Assembly (NCBI GenBank): GCA_965279565.1
Contig: OZ257249.1
Location: forward strand, 558,001 to 622,000
Direction: 5' to 3'
DNA: 64,000 bases
DNA from: Tagaea sp965279565
Lineage (GTDB): Bacteria; Pseudomonadota; Alphaproteobacteria; CACIAM-22H2
The notes beneath the pieces are model-generated. The model ran no database searches, was not told the origin of the DNA, and saw only the letters and a program-made list of their open reading frames with translations. Position 1 is the first letter of the stretch. Each line of letters opens with the position of its first letter. Below, in pieces: positions 43,763 through 51,755 of this stretch. Both the position numbers and the translations under genes were made by a program.

Positions 43763-44890
43763 ATGGCGGAAGAAGCCGAAGACGAGTCCTCCAAAACAGA
43801 AGAGCCAACCGGTAAACGGCTCGAGGAAGCGCGCGAGAAAGGCCAGGTCGCGGCCACCCGCGAACTCAATCACTGGATGATGTTCATGGGGCTGACGCTG
43901 GGCTTCTCGTTCCTCGGCGTCCACATGTGGCGCGGGCTTTCCGGCGCGATGGTGCCGTTCCTCGAGCGCCCGCACGAATTCACCTTCGAAGGCGGCGGGC
44001 TCCAGCAGATCCTCGCCTTCGCGCTGATGGAACCGATGAAGGCGATCCTGCCGCTGCTCGCGGTCCTGATGGTCGCCGCCGCCGCGGCCCAGCTCCTGCA
44101 GAACGGCTTCCTCGTCTCGACCGAGCCGCTGATCCCGAAATTCAGCAAGATCTCGCCCGCGACAGGTTTCAAGCGCCTGTTCTCGTTCAACTCGGTGTTC
44201 GAGTTCCTCAAGGGCCTGATCAAGATCACGATCGTCGGCACGGTGTGCTGGTACACGCTGAAGGGCGAGGCCGACGACCTGACGCGCTTCATCGAGCTCG
44301 ACCTGCCGGACATCGGCCGCATCATGATGTCGCTCGCGATGAAGGTGATGGTTTCCGTCATCTCGATCATGACGCTGATCGCCGGGCTCGACTATCTCTA
44401 CCAGCGCTTCCAGCACTACAAGCGCCTGCGCATGTCCAAGCAGGAGATCAAGGACGAGTACAAGCAGTCCGAAGGCGACCCGGTGGTCAAGGGGCGCATC
44501 AAGCAGCTGCGCATGGAGCGCGCGCGCCGGCGCATGATGACCGCGATCCCGAAGGCGACCGTTGTCGTCACGAACCCGACGCACTACGCGGTGGCGCTGC
44601 GCTACGACGAGGGTACGGCGGCACCGATGTGCGTGGCCAAGGGCGTCGATCTCACGGCGCTCAAGATCCGCGAACTCGCGACCGAGCACGAGGTGCCGAT
44701 CGTCGAGAACCGTCCGCTGGCCCGGGCACTCTACGCGAGCGTGGATCTCGACGAGGAGATTCCGCCCGAGCACTACAAGGCGGTCGCCGAAGTCATCAGC
44801 TACGTCATGAATCTGAAGAAGCGCCTGACCCCGCAGCGCGGGCCGGCACCGGAAGCCGAAGGCCCGGCGCCGCGCCCGCCGGCGCGCTAG
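43763..44890 (+). CDS. flhB: Flagellar export switch protein FlhB
   Basis: A 375-residue FlhB: N-terminal polar stretch TEEPTGKRLEEAREKGQVAATREL, four membrane helices and a cytoplasmic domain with the self-cleavage motif NPTH (Asn271-Pro272) in VVTNPTHYAVALRYD. It switches the apparatus from rod/hook to filament export, and its cytoplasmic domain has a free-standing paralogue (FlhX) in the divergent operon. Its stop shares the four bases CTAG with the ribF stop on the other strand. Confidence 0.97.
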   Translation: MAEEAEDESSKTEEPTGKRLEEAREKGQVAATRELNHWMMFMGLTLGFSFLGVHMWRGLSGAMVPFLERPHEFTFEGGGLQQILAFALMEPMKAILPLLAVLMVAAAAAQLLQNGFLVSTEPLIPKFSKISPATGFKRLFSFNSVFEFLKGLIKITIVGTVCWYTLKGEADDLTRFIELDLPDIGRIMMSLAMKVMVSVISIMTLIAGLDYLYQRFQHYKRLRMSKQEIKDEYKQSEGDPVVKGRIKQLRMERARRRMMTAIPKATVVVTNPTHYAVALRYDEGTAAPMCVAKGVDLTALKIRELATEHEVPIVENRPLARALYASVDLDEEIPPEHYKAVAEVISYVMNLKKRLTPQRGPAPEAEGPAPRPPAR

Positions 44891-45852
44891 ACGATCGCGC
44901 GCGCGGCGGCCGCGTCCGCCGCGATCTGCGCCTTGAGCGCGTCGAGCCCGTCGAACTTGCGTTCGGGGCGCAGGAACTCGACCAGCGACACGGTCAGGCG
45001 ACGGCCATAGAGGTCGCCCGCGAAATCGAACAGATGCACCTCGAGCCGAGGTGCCGGATCGCCGCCCACGGTCGGGCGCACGCCGAGATTCGCGACACCG
45101 CCGAGCGTGCGGCCGGGCACCGCCCCGTCGACGCGCACCGCATAGACGCCCAGTGCCGGCGGCAGATACGGCCCGATCGGAAGGTTCGCGGTCGGAAAGC
45201 CGATCGTGCGGCCGCGCTTGTCGCCGTGGCGCACGCGCCCGTCGATCGCAAAGGGCCGGCCGAGGATGCGTGCCGCCGCACGCGGATCGCCCGCCTTCAG
45301 CGCGTCGCGCACGCCGGTCGAAGAATAGACGAACGCCTCGGGATCGGACTCGGCGCCCGCAGTACCCGCCGCAGCCGCGTCGAGCGCCGGGGCGACGATC
45401 TTGGCGTCGCGGCCGGCCTTGCGCATCTCGCCGACCAGCGTTTCCGGGCTGCCGCCGCGCCCCTTGCCGAACACGAAATCGTAGCCCGCGACGATGCCGG
45501 CAAGGCCGAGTCCGTCGACGAGCACCTGCGCGACGAATTCCTGCGCGGTCAGGCCCGCGAGTTTGCGGTCGAAGCGCAGCGCGAAGCACAGATCGACGCC
45601 CAGATCGCGCAGCGTGGCGATCTTCATGCGCGCACTCGTCAGCAGGAACGGCGGCAGGTCGGGCTTGAACAGCCGGCGCGGGTGCGGCTCGAACGTGACG
45701 ACGGCGGACTTGCGGCCGGCCGCGCGCGCAAGGCGCATCGCCTCGCCGATCACGGCCTGATGGCCGCGATGCACGCCGTCGAAATTGCCGATGGCGGCAA
45801 AGGCGCCCCTGGCATCCTCGGGCACGCCGGCCGGATCGCGGAACAGACGCAT
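44887..45852 (-). CDS. ribF: Bifunctional riboflavin kinase / FAD synthetase
   Basis: A 321-residue RibF that makes FMN and then FAD. The N-terminal nucleotidyltransferase has GNFDGVHRGHQAVI, and VVTFEPHPRRLF and SSTGVRDALKAGD; the C-terminal kinase has GHGDKRGRTIGFPTANL-type sequence (RHGDKRGRTIGFPTANLPI) and LEVHLFDFAGDLYGRRL. Normal length. It is downstream of the MaoC gene on the same strand (7-nt gap). Convergent with flhB, with a shared CTAG at the stops. Confidence 0.96.
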   Translation of the reverse strand: MRLFRDPAGVPEDARGAFAAIGNFDGVHRGHQAVIGEAMRLARAAGRKSAVVTFEPHPRRLFKPDLPPFLLTSARMKIATLRDLGVDLCFALRFDRKLAGLTAQEFVAQVLVDGLGLAGIVAGYDFVFGKGRGGSPETLVGEMRKAGRDAKIVAPALDAAAAGTAGAESDPEAFVYSSTGVRDALKAGDPRAAARILGRPFAIDGRVRHGDKRGRTIGFPTANLPIGPYLPPALGVYAVRVDGAVPGRTLGGVANLGVRPTVGGDPAPRLEVHLFDFAGDLYGRRLTVSLVEFLRPERKFDGLDALKAQIAADAAAARAIV

Positions 45853-45859
45853 GGATCCG

Positions 45860-46333
45860 TCAGTCGCCTGCGGCGGTCGCGCGATGCGCCGTCAGCGTCG
45901 TGCGGCTCGACACCAGCACGACGGCCTCGCCTTCGAGCACGACCTTGTCGTCGACCATGATCGTCGTCTCGAGCGTGCAGCGGCGTTTCTCGGGCACCAG
46001 TTCCTTGACCGTCGCGCGCGCGACGACCGTGTCGCCCGCGCGCACGGGCGCCTTGAAGCGCAATGTCTGGCTCAGATAGATCGCCCCCGGCCCCGGCAGG
46101 CGCGTGCCCAGCACGGTCGAGACGAAGCTTGCCGTCAGCATGCCGTGCGCGATGCGGCCCGAGAACGGCGTGGCCGACGCGAACACCTCGTTGATGTGGA
46201 CGGGATTGTTGTCGCCGGTCAGGCCCGCGAACAGCACGATGTCCGTCTCGGTGACGGTCTTCGCGAAGATCGCCGTCTGGCCGACCTTCAGATCCTCGAA
46301 ATAGAGACCGTGAAGCTCCTCGTACTGATCCAT
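45860..46333 (-). CDS. MaoC-like (R)-specific enoyl-CoA hydratase
   Basis: A 157-residue hot-dog-fold hydratase. The catalytic motif AGLTGDNNPVHINEVFA with its Asp and His, and GRIAHGMLTASFVSTVLG, match the PhaJ/MaoC family, which hydrates trans-2-enoyl-CoA to (R)-3-hydroxyacyl-CoA and can feed polyhydroxyalkanoate synthesis. ATG 46333 is chosen; the longer frame to 46429 is low-complexity. It is 7 nt upstream of ribF. It is divergent from the Crp-type gene. Confidence 0.9.
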   Translation of the reverse strand: MDQYEELHGLYFEDLKVGQTAIFAKTVTETDIVLFAGLTGDNNPVHINEVFASATPFSGRIAHGMLTASFVSTVLGTRLPGPGAIYLSQTLRFKAPVRAGDTVVARATVKELVPEKRRCTLETTIMVDDKVVLEGEAVVLVSSRTTLTAHRATAAGD

Positions 46334-46467
46334 CCGAATCCGTGCGCCCCCGGTTTGATGTGCTGGCGTCCCTTGTTGCGTCGCAGCAAGTAACGGGCGA
46401 CTATAGAGGAAGGGAGTGCGGCGCGGCAATGTCCGGCCGGACGCAGCCCGCGACGGGAGAATCCGCG

Positions 46468-47181
46468 ATGTCCAGCGCCAGAAAGACGGCCCCGTTGGCC
46501 GTGGCCCGGACCCTGAAGGGGGTGGACCTGTTCGCCCGCCTGGCCGAGCAGCCCCGCCAGGCGATCGAGGCGAAATGCCGCTGGCGCAGCTTCGACGCCG
46601 GGCAGCCGATCATCGACCGCGACAGCGACGACAGCGACGTATACTTCCTCGTCGCCGGCAGGGCGCGCGTCGTCGTCTATTCGGAATCGGGCCGCGAGGT
46701 CAGCTTCGACGAGATCGAGGCGGGTGCCTGCGTGGGCGAACTTGCCGCCATCGACGGCGAGCCGCGCTCGGCCAGCGTCGTGGCGATCGAGCCCACGACG
46801 ATGGCCGTGCTCGCGCGCCAAACGTTCCTCGACATCGTGCTCGCCAATCCGCCGGCACAGCTCGCCCTGCTCGACCATCTGGCGAACATGGTCCGCCACG
46901 CGACGTCGCGGATCGTCGAGCTGTCGACGCTGGGTGCGCACAACCGCGTCTATGCCGAGATCCTGCGTCTGGCGAAGCCCGCCGCCGGCGGGCGCACCGT
47001 AATCCGCCCGATTCCGGCACATGGCGACATTGCCGCGCGCGTGTCGACGACGCGCGAGACCGTCGCGCGCGTGTTCTCCGACCTCGCGCGCAAGAAGATC
47101 GTCGTGCGCGAGAAGGCCGAGCTCTGCGTGAACGAGCCGCAGCGGCTCGAGGAAATGGTCCACGAGTTCAAGCAGGCCTGA
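46468..47181 (+). CDS. Crp-family cyclic-nucleotide-responsive regulator
   Basis: A 237-residue regulator with a cyclic-nucleotide-binding domain (FDAGQPIIDRDSDDSDVYFLVAGRARVVVYSESGREV, then GACVGELAAIDGEPRSASVVAIEPT with its GELA-x(n)-RSA phosphate-binding cassette) and a Crp-type HTH (HGDIAARVSTTRETVARVFSDLARKKI). The GEL..RSA pattern is what cAMP-binding Crp proteins use. ATG 46468 has GGGAGA upstream; ATG 46429 is an alternative. It ends 6 nt from the end of a CHASE2 adenylate cyclase gene on the opposite strand, suggesting signal and receptor are neighbours. Confidence 0.9.
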   Translation: MSSARKTAPLAVARTLKGVDLFARLAEQPRQAIEAKCRWRSFDAGQPIIDRDSDDSDVYFLVAGRARVVVYSESGREVSFDEIEAGACVGELAAIDGEPRSASVVAIEPTTMAVLARQTFLDIVLANPPAQLALLDHLANMVRHATSRIVELSTLGAHNRVYAEILRLAKPAAGGRTVIRPIPAHGDIAARVSTTRETVARVFSDLARKKIVVREKAELCVNEPQRLEEMVHEFKQA

Positions 47182-47187
47182 CCGGCG

Positions 47188-49416
47188 CTATTTCTCGGTC
47201 GCGACATGCACGCCGTCCCAGTCCGCGGGCGGCGGTGCCGTCTCGTAGGCCGCGATGCGCGCCCCGAGAATCGCGTAGAATCCGTCGAGCGCGCCGTCGC
47301 CGCTGCCGCGCAAGGCGGCGATCGCGGCGCGCGCGCGCGCCCAGTCCTGCCGGCGATAGGCGGCAAGTGCGCCATCGTGCGAACTTTTCCACGCGGCGAA
47401 GGCTTCGTCCGGCGCGCCGGGGACGGCCGTATAGATGCGCGCGGGCCTCGTCTTGCCCTTCACGCGCAGCAGGTCGATCTCGAGCAGCGCGAACGCGTCG
47501 GCGCAGGCTTCGGCCGTCGCCTCGGCGATCAGCAGCGTCAGCCCGTAGGCCTTGCTCTGCCCTTCCAGGCGCGAGCACAGGTTCACGTCGTCGCCGATCG
47601 CAGAATAGTCAAACCGCTGCTCGGCCCCCATGTTGCCCACGCAGCATATGCCCGTGTTGAGACCGATGCCGATCTTCACCGGCACGTGCGCGAGGCCTTC
47701 CCGCCCGCGCTCGGCACGCCATTCGGCGTCGAACGCCCGGGCACCGGCCAGCATCGCGAGGGCGGCCGCCAGCGCCTTCTTCGGATGGTCGGCGACGTCC
47801 ATCGGCGCATTCCAGAAGGCCATGATCGCGTCGCCCATGTACTTGTCGACCGTCCCGCCGCTTTCGAGCACGCAGGCCGTCATGCGCGTGAGGAAGCGGT
47901 TGAGGAAGCGCGTCAGGCCGTGCGCGTCGAACTGTTCGGATATCGGCGTGAATCCGCGTATGTCCATGAACATCAGCGTGATCGGCTTCATCTCGCCGCC
48001 GAGTGCGAGCTTCTGCGGATCGCGGGCGAGTTGTTCGACAAGGGCGGGTGCCAGATAGCGCCCGAACGCGCCGCGCACCTGGCGACGCTCGGATTCGCTG
48101 CGCAGGAAACCGATCAGCGTCTGCACCATGTAGAGCGCCACGGCCGCGAGTGCGGGATAGACCGGGTCGAACAGCATCCGGTGCGCGGCGAACGCGTACC
48201 ACGATCCCGCGAACGCGGCGACGAGCGCCAGCACCAGTACAACGGCACCGGTCGCCGCCCCCGTCGATGCAAGCAGAAACACCAGCGCGGTACCCAGCGC
48301 CACGAGTGCAGCGAACTCGAACCCGTCGGCCCAGTCGGGCCGTTCCAGGAAAACGCCGTCGACGATCTGCTCGGCGATCTGCGCGTGGAGTTCCACGCCG
48401 GCCGCGACGGGGTTGAGCGGCGTGGCGCGCAGGTCCTTGAGGCCGGCCGCCGACGTGCCGACGAACGCGATGCGCCCGTCGAACGCGTCGGCCGGCATCT
48501 CGCCGGCCAGCACGCGCCATGCCGGCACGACGCGCTGGGGCACCGGGCCGGTGTCGTAAAGCAGCACGTTGCCGGCGGCATCGGTGCGCGCGACGAACGC
48601 GCCGATCCGGATGTCGATGATCCCCGTCTGCGCGCCGAAGGCACCCTGCCCCGAAGCGCCCGCGGCGCGGATCACGTAGGTCGACGCGTCCTGCGCGACG
48701 CGCAGCGCTTCGGCCGCAAGCGACGGATAGATCGCGCGATGCGCGATGCCGTCCTCGCGCTTCAGGCGCGCCATCACCGGGACGCGCCGCACGATGCCGG
48801 CGGCATCGAAGCCCGTCGTGAAGCTGCCGAGGCCCGGCGCCGCCGCTTCAAGCAAGGGAAGATTGCGCACCGCACCCCGATGTGCGGGAAGGAACGCGCT
48901 CGCGTCCGGCCCGGCGAAGACCACGCCCCACTTGGCGGCGGGTGGTGTTGCAGGTGCAGCCCCGTCCGACAGCACGAAGCCGAGCACCGAAGGCGTTGCG
49001 CCCAGTGCTTGCGCGAACAGCGCGTCGTGATCCGGCAGCCGTGCGGCGAGTGCGGCCAGAGCGGGATCACCCGACGTGCCGGCCCACAGCGGCAGCACCG
49101 CCGAAGGGCTCGTCCGGTCGGGTTCGGCGAACACCATGTCGAAGGCGATCGCCGCGGCGCCCGCCTGCGTCAGGCGCTCGGCCAGCGACGCGACGAGCGG
49201 GCGCGGCCACGGCCACTGGCCGAAGCGCGCGAGGCTTTCCTCGTCGATGTCGACGATCCGGATTCCGGCGTCGTTCCACGGGCGCGGGGCCAGACGCTGG
49301 TAGCCGTCGAAGATCTGCGCGCGCAGGTCGCGCAGGACCGGCGGATCGAGCGCGCGGAAGCCCGCGACGCAGGCCAGCAGCAGGAGCGGTGCCGCGAGCC
49401 CCGCCAGACGCTTCAT
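47188..49416 (-). CDS. CHASE2-domain class III adenylate cyclase
   Basis: A 742-residue membrane protein. After an N-terminal helix, residues about 30-330 form a periplasmic CHASE2 sensor (IRIVDIDEESLARFGQWPWPRP and FVGTSAAGLKDLRATPLNPVAAGVELHAQ); three helices follow (about 345-420), then a class III nucleotide cyclase (about 450-640). Catalytic features are intact: metal Asp in FMDIRGFTPIS, Lys and Asp in VDKYMGDAIMAFW, transition-state Asn/Arg in DDVNLCSRLEG. The Lys is that of ATP-using cyclases. Its ATG overlaps the FecR gene stop (ATGA). Confidence 0.94.
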   Translation of the reverse strand: MKRLAGLAAPLLLLACVAGFRALDPPVLRDLRAQIFDGYQRLAPRPWNDAGIRIVDIDEESLARFGQWPWPRPLVASLAERLTQAGAAAIAFDMVFAEPDRTSPSAVLPLWAGTSGDPALAALAARLPDHDALFAQALGATPSVLGFVLSDGAAPATPPAAKWGVVFAGPDASAFLPAHRGAVRNLPLLEAAAPGLGSFTTGFDAAGIVRRVPVMARLKREDGIAHRAIYPSLAAEALRVAQDASTYVIRAAGASGQGAFGAQTGIIDIRIGAFVARTDAAGNVLLYDTGPVPQRVVPAWRVLAGEMPADAFDGRIAFVGTSAAGLKDLRATPLNPVAAGVELHAQIAEQIVDGVFLERPDWADGFEFAALVALGTALVFLLASTGAATGAVVLVLALVAAFAGSWYAFAAHRMLFDPVYPALAAVALYMVQTLIGFLRSESERRQVRGAFGRYLAPALVEQLARDPQKLALGGEMKPITLMFMDIRGFTPISEQFDAHGLTRFLNRFLTRMTACVLESGGTVDKYMGDAIMAFWNAPMDVADHPKKALAAALAMLAGARAFDAEWRAERGREGLAHVPVKIGIGLNTGICCVGNMGAEQRFDYSAIGDDVNLCSRLEGQSKAYGLTLLIAEATAEACADAFALLEIDLLRVKGKTRPARIYTAVPGAPDEAFAAWKSSHDGALAAYRRQDWARARAAIAALRGSGDGALDGFYAILGARIAAYETAPPPADWDGVHVATEK

Positions 49417-50348
49417 TGCGGCGGCTTGATGAATTTCGGCGGCGGGCGCATCGGACGGCCCATTCCCGGGCCTTTCGGCCCGAGTGCAGGCAGCTTGACC
49501 GGTGCCGGGCCTTTCGCCTGCTGCGCGCCGCCTTGCACGCTGCCCTGCGGCGAGATCGTCGCGAGGCGGGCTGGTGCCGCCGCGTTGACCTGCGACATCC
49601 CCGAACGGCCGAACGCCGCCTCGATCTGCCCGCCGCCGGGTGCTGGAAGACCTGGCGAAGCACCGGCAGGTGGTGCCGCGGGCGACGGCGTGCCTTGCCG
49701 CTCGAACTGGCCCTTCATCGCGGCCATCTCGCCGGCCTGCGCCGGCCTGGAAAGCAGGCGCGGCGCCGGGGCGCCGGCCTGTGCCGGACGGGCGAGATCG
49801 GCAAGCGTGCCGCCACGCGACATCGTCAGGGTCTGCCCGTCGAGTGCACGCAGCGTCGTGAAGCCGAACAGGTGGACGACGCGGGTCGTCGCACCGTCCG
49901 GCGCCACGTCGATTATCGCCATGCCGCCCCGGATGCCGATCTGGCCGGACGGCGTTTCGACCGCGACTTCGCCGGTCTTCGAGATCTTGCCGCCGACGAA
50001 ACGCGCGGCGCCGCGCGCCAGCCGCATCGCCATGCGGCCGGCACCGGCGGCCGGATCGTAGACATATTCGTCGATCGTCAGGTCCGCGCCGGGGCCGACA
50101 GATACCGCCGACTGGTCGGCGAACAGCAGCTGCGCCTGTCCGGCCGGGCCGGTCGTCACGCGTTCGCGGAAGACGAGATTGGCGCCGACCGCGAGCGTGC
50201 GGCTTTCGCCGCCGGGCGGAATGGAGCGCGCGTCGGGCACCACGGCCGCGGCAACGCCGACGGAAGGAACGCCCTGCGCGCACGCGGCACCCGCGGCGAA
50301 GGCGGCCGCGAAGATTGCGACGGCGGCCGTGCGGGTCAGAAGCTCCAT
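49413..50348 (-). CDS. FecR-domain periplasmic protein
   Basis: A 311-residue protein with a signal peptide (AAFAAGAACAQG) and a FecR domain (LAVGANLVFRERVTTGPAGQAQLLFADQSAVSVGPGADLTIDEYVYDP, TPSGQIGIRGGMAIIDV). The C-terminal 130 residues are Pro/Ala/Gly-rich with repeated PAQAG, PAPG and GPKGPGMGRP, probably extended in the periplasm. FecR domains relay outer-membrane or cell-wall signals. It overlaps the upstream barrel gene by 13 nt and the cyclase by 4 nt. Confidence 0.88.
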   Translation of the reverse strand: MELLTRTAAVAIFAAAFAAGAACAQGVPSVGVAAAVVPDARSIPPGGESRTLAVGANLVFRERVTTGPAGQAQLLFADQSAVSVGPGADLTIDEYVYDPAAGAGRMAMRLARGAARFVGGKISKTGEVAVETPSGQIGIRGGMAIIDVAPDGATTRVVHLFGFTTLRALDGQTLTMSRGGTLADLARPAQAGAPAPRLLSRPAQAGEMAAMKGQFERQGTPSPAAPPAGASPGLPAPGGGQIEAAFGRSGMSQVNAAAPARLATISPQGSVQGGAQQAKGPAPVKLPALGPKGPGMGRPMRPPPKFIKPPQ

Positions 50349-51682
50349 GTGAGACCCGCCGTCAGGCTTTCGTTGCGGAAGGCGTTGACCTCGTAGCTCG
50401 ATGCGACCGTCTGGTGCTGGCCGATCAGCACGAAAGCCACGTCGCTCGCCACCGGCACGCTTGCCGACAGCGTGAAGCGCCATTCGCGGTCGCCGCGCCG
50501 CGTACGCCGGTCGACATTGGGATCGCCGCCGACATAGTCGACGACTTCGCGCGCAACGCCGGCGCCGAGCGTCCAGGGATCCGTGCCGAGGCCGAAGGGC
50601 GCATCGATCCGGCGCGCATAGGCGAAGCTCGTCTCGACCTGCGTGGACGACTTGTAGCCGTCCCGCGCAAACAGCCGGCCGACGGCGATGCCGACGGTGA
50701 AGCTGTCGTTGTCGGTCGCGTTCCATGCCAGCAATGTCGAGACGACATGGCCCTGCCCCTGCTCGGACCGCGCGGTGGAGCGCGTGGCATCCGTGCGGTA
50801 GTTGGTGTTGCGGGTCTCGTAGCCGAGCGTCCACTCGAAGGCGCGCGCGAACGTGCTCTGGAACTGCAGCCCGGCACCGCCCGTGTGGTAGTAGCGGTTG
50901 TTTTCCAGCGTCACGACATTGGCGAGCAGATAGGGCCGCGCGTTCGCGGAGTCGAACGGCCCCGCGGGCAGGCCGAGGCGCGGGCCGGTGGTGATCTCGG
51001 CCATCGCCGTGTTCACCGTCTTCACGCTCGCCTGGCGCACGCCGAACAGCGTCAGCGCGGTTTCCAGCGAATCGCCCGAGCCCGGCGCCCATTCGTAATT
51101 GTGGAGCAGCCCGACCGAGGCCAGCGCGTTCCAGTCGCGCTTGCGGTTGGAGCCGGAGTCCGTGACGTTAGGCCCGCCGAGTGCGGGAATGCGCACGAAG
51201 GCCGAGTTGTTGTTCGAGTTCGCGTTCGTCTGGTAGCGACCGCCAAGTGTCACCGAGCCGGAGAAGCGGTGCGGCGACTGGCGCCGGTCGATTTCCGCGA
51301 GGAATTCGGCAGCGCGCGCGTCGAGATCGGCGGACAGGCCGCCCGCGCGCGCGGTGCGGAAATAGCCGCGCGCGGCCTCGTAGGATTCGATCCGGTAATA
51401 GAGTGCCCCGAGTTCGAAGCGCACCCGCGACAGGCCGGAATCGGCGAGCAGCATGCGTTCGAGCGACGCGATGGCGCCTTCGAGATTCCCGGCGCGCGCC
51501 GCGGCCGTGGCATAGGCGAAGGTCAGGTCGGGATTGCCCGGGTCGGCGAGCATCCGCGCGAAGGCCGCGTCGACGTCGGCCGCCATGCGCGGATCGGCCG
51601 GCTGCGCCGACGCCGGCGCCCACGCGCCGAGCGCGCCGGCGACGACAGCGGCCAGAAGACGGCTGCGATACCTGAAAACCAT
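50336..51682 (-). CDS. TPR plus outer-membrane beta-barrel protein (Slam-like)
   Basis: A 448-residue protein with a Sec signal (AGALGAWAPASAQ), a TPR-like region (about residues 28-120: PDLTFAYATAAARAGNLEGAIASLERMLLADSGLSRVRFELGALYYRIESYEAARGYF) and a C-terminal half of alternating beta strands ending in an aromatic Phe (LTAGLTWSF), which is a typical outer-membrane barrel. It resembles surface lipoprotein assembly modifiers. ATG 51682 is preferred over a longer, basic N-terminus. It overlaps the FecR gene by 13 nt. Confidence 0.78.
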   Translation of the reverse strand: MVFRYRSRLLAAVVAGALGAWAPASAQPADPRMAADVDAAFARMLADPGNPDLTFAYATAAARAGNLEGAIASLERMLLADSGLSRVRFELGALYYRIESYEAARGYFRTARAGGLSADLDARAAEFLAEIDRRQSPHRFSGSVTLGGRYQTNANSNNNSAFVRIPALGGPNVTDSGSNRKRDWNALASVGLLHNYEWAPGSGDSLETALTLFGVRQASVKTVNTAMAEITTGPRLGLPAGPFDSANARPYLLANVVTLENNRYYHTGGAGLQFQSTFARAFEWTLGYETRNTNYRTDATRSTARSEQGQGHVVSTLLAWNATDNDSFTVGIAVGRLFARDGYKSSTQVETSFAYARRIDAPFGLGTDPWTLGAGVAREVVDYVGGDPNVDRRTRRGDREWRFTLSASVPVASDVAFVLIGQHQTVASSYEVNAFRNESLTAGLTWSF

Positions 51683-51755
51683 TCGTTCGACGCTTCGCCG
51701 TGGAACCGGATGGCGAATGGTGCGCCGGTTCGGGCGAAGATATCCACTACGAACT

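Noticed and set aside
47206..50061. 951-codon plus-strand frame opposite the cyclase/FecR genes
   Set aside because: No domain; Arg/Gly-rich composition typical of shadows, and the minus strand shows cyclase, CHASE2 and FecR motifs.
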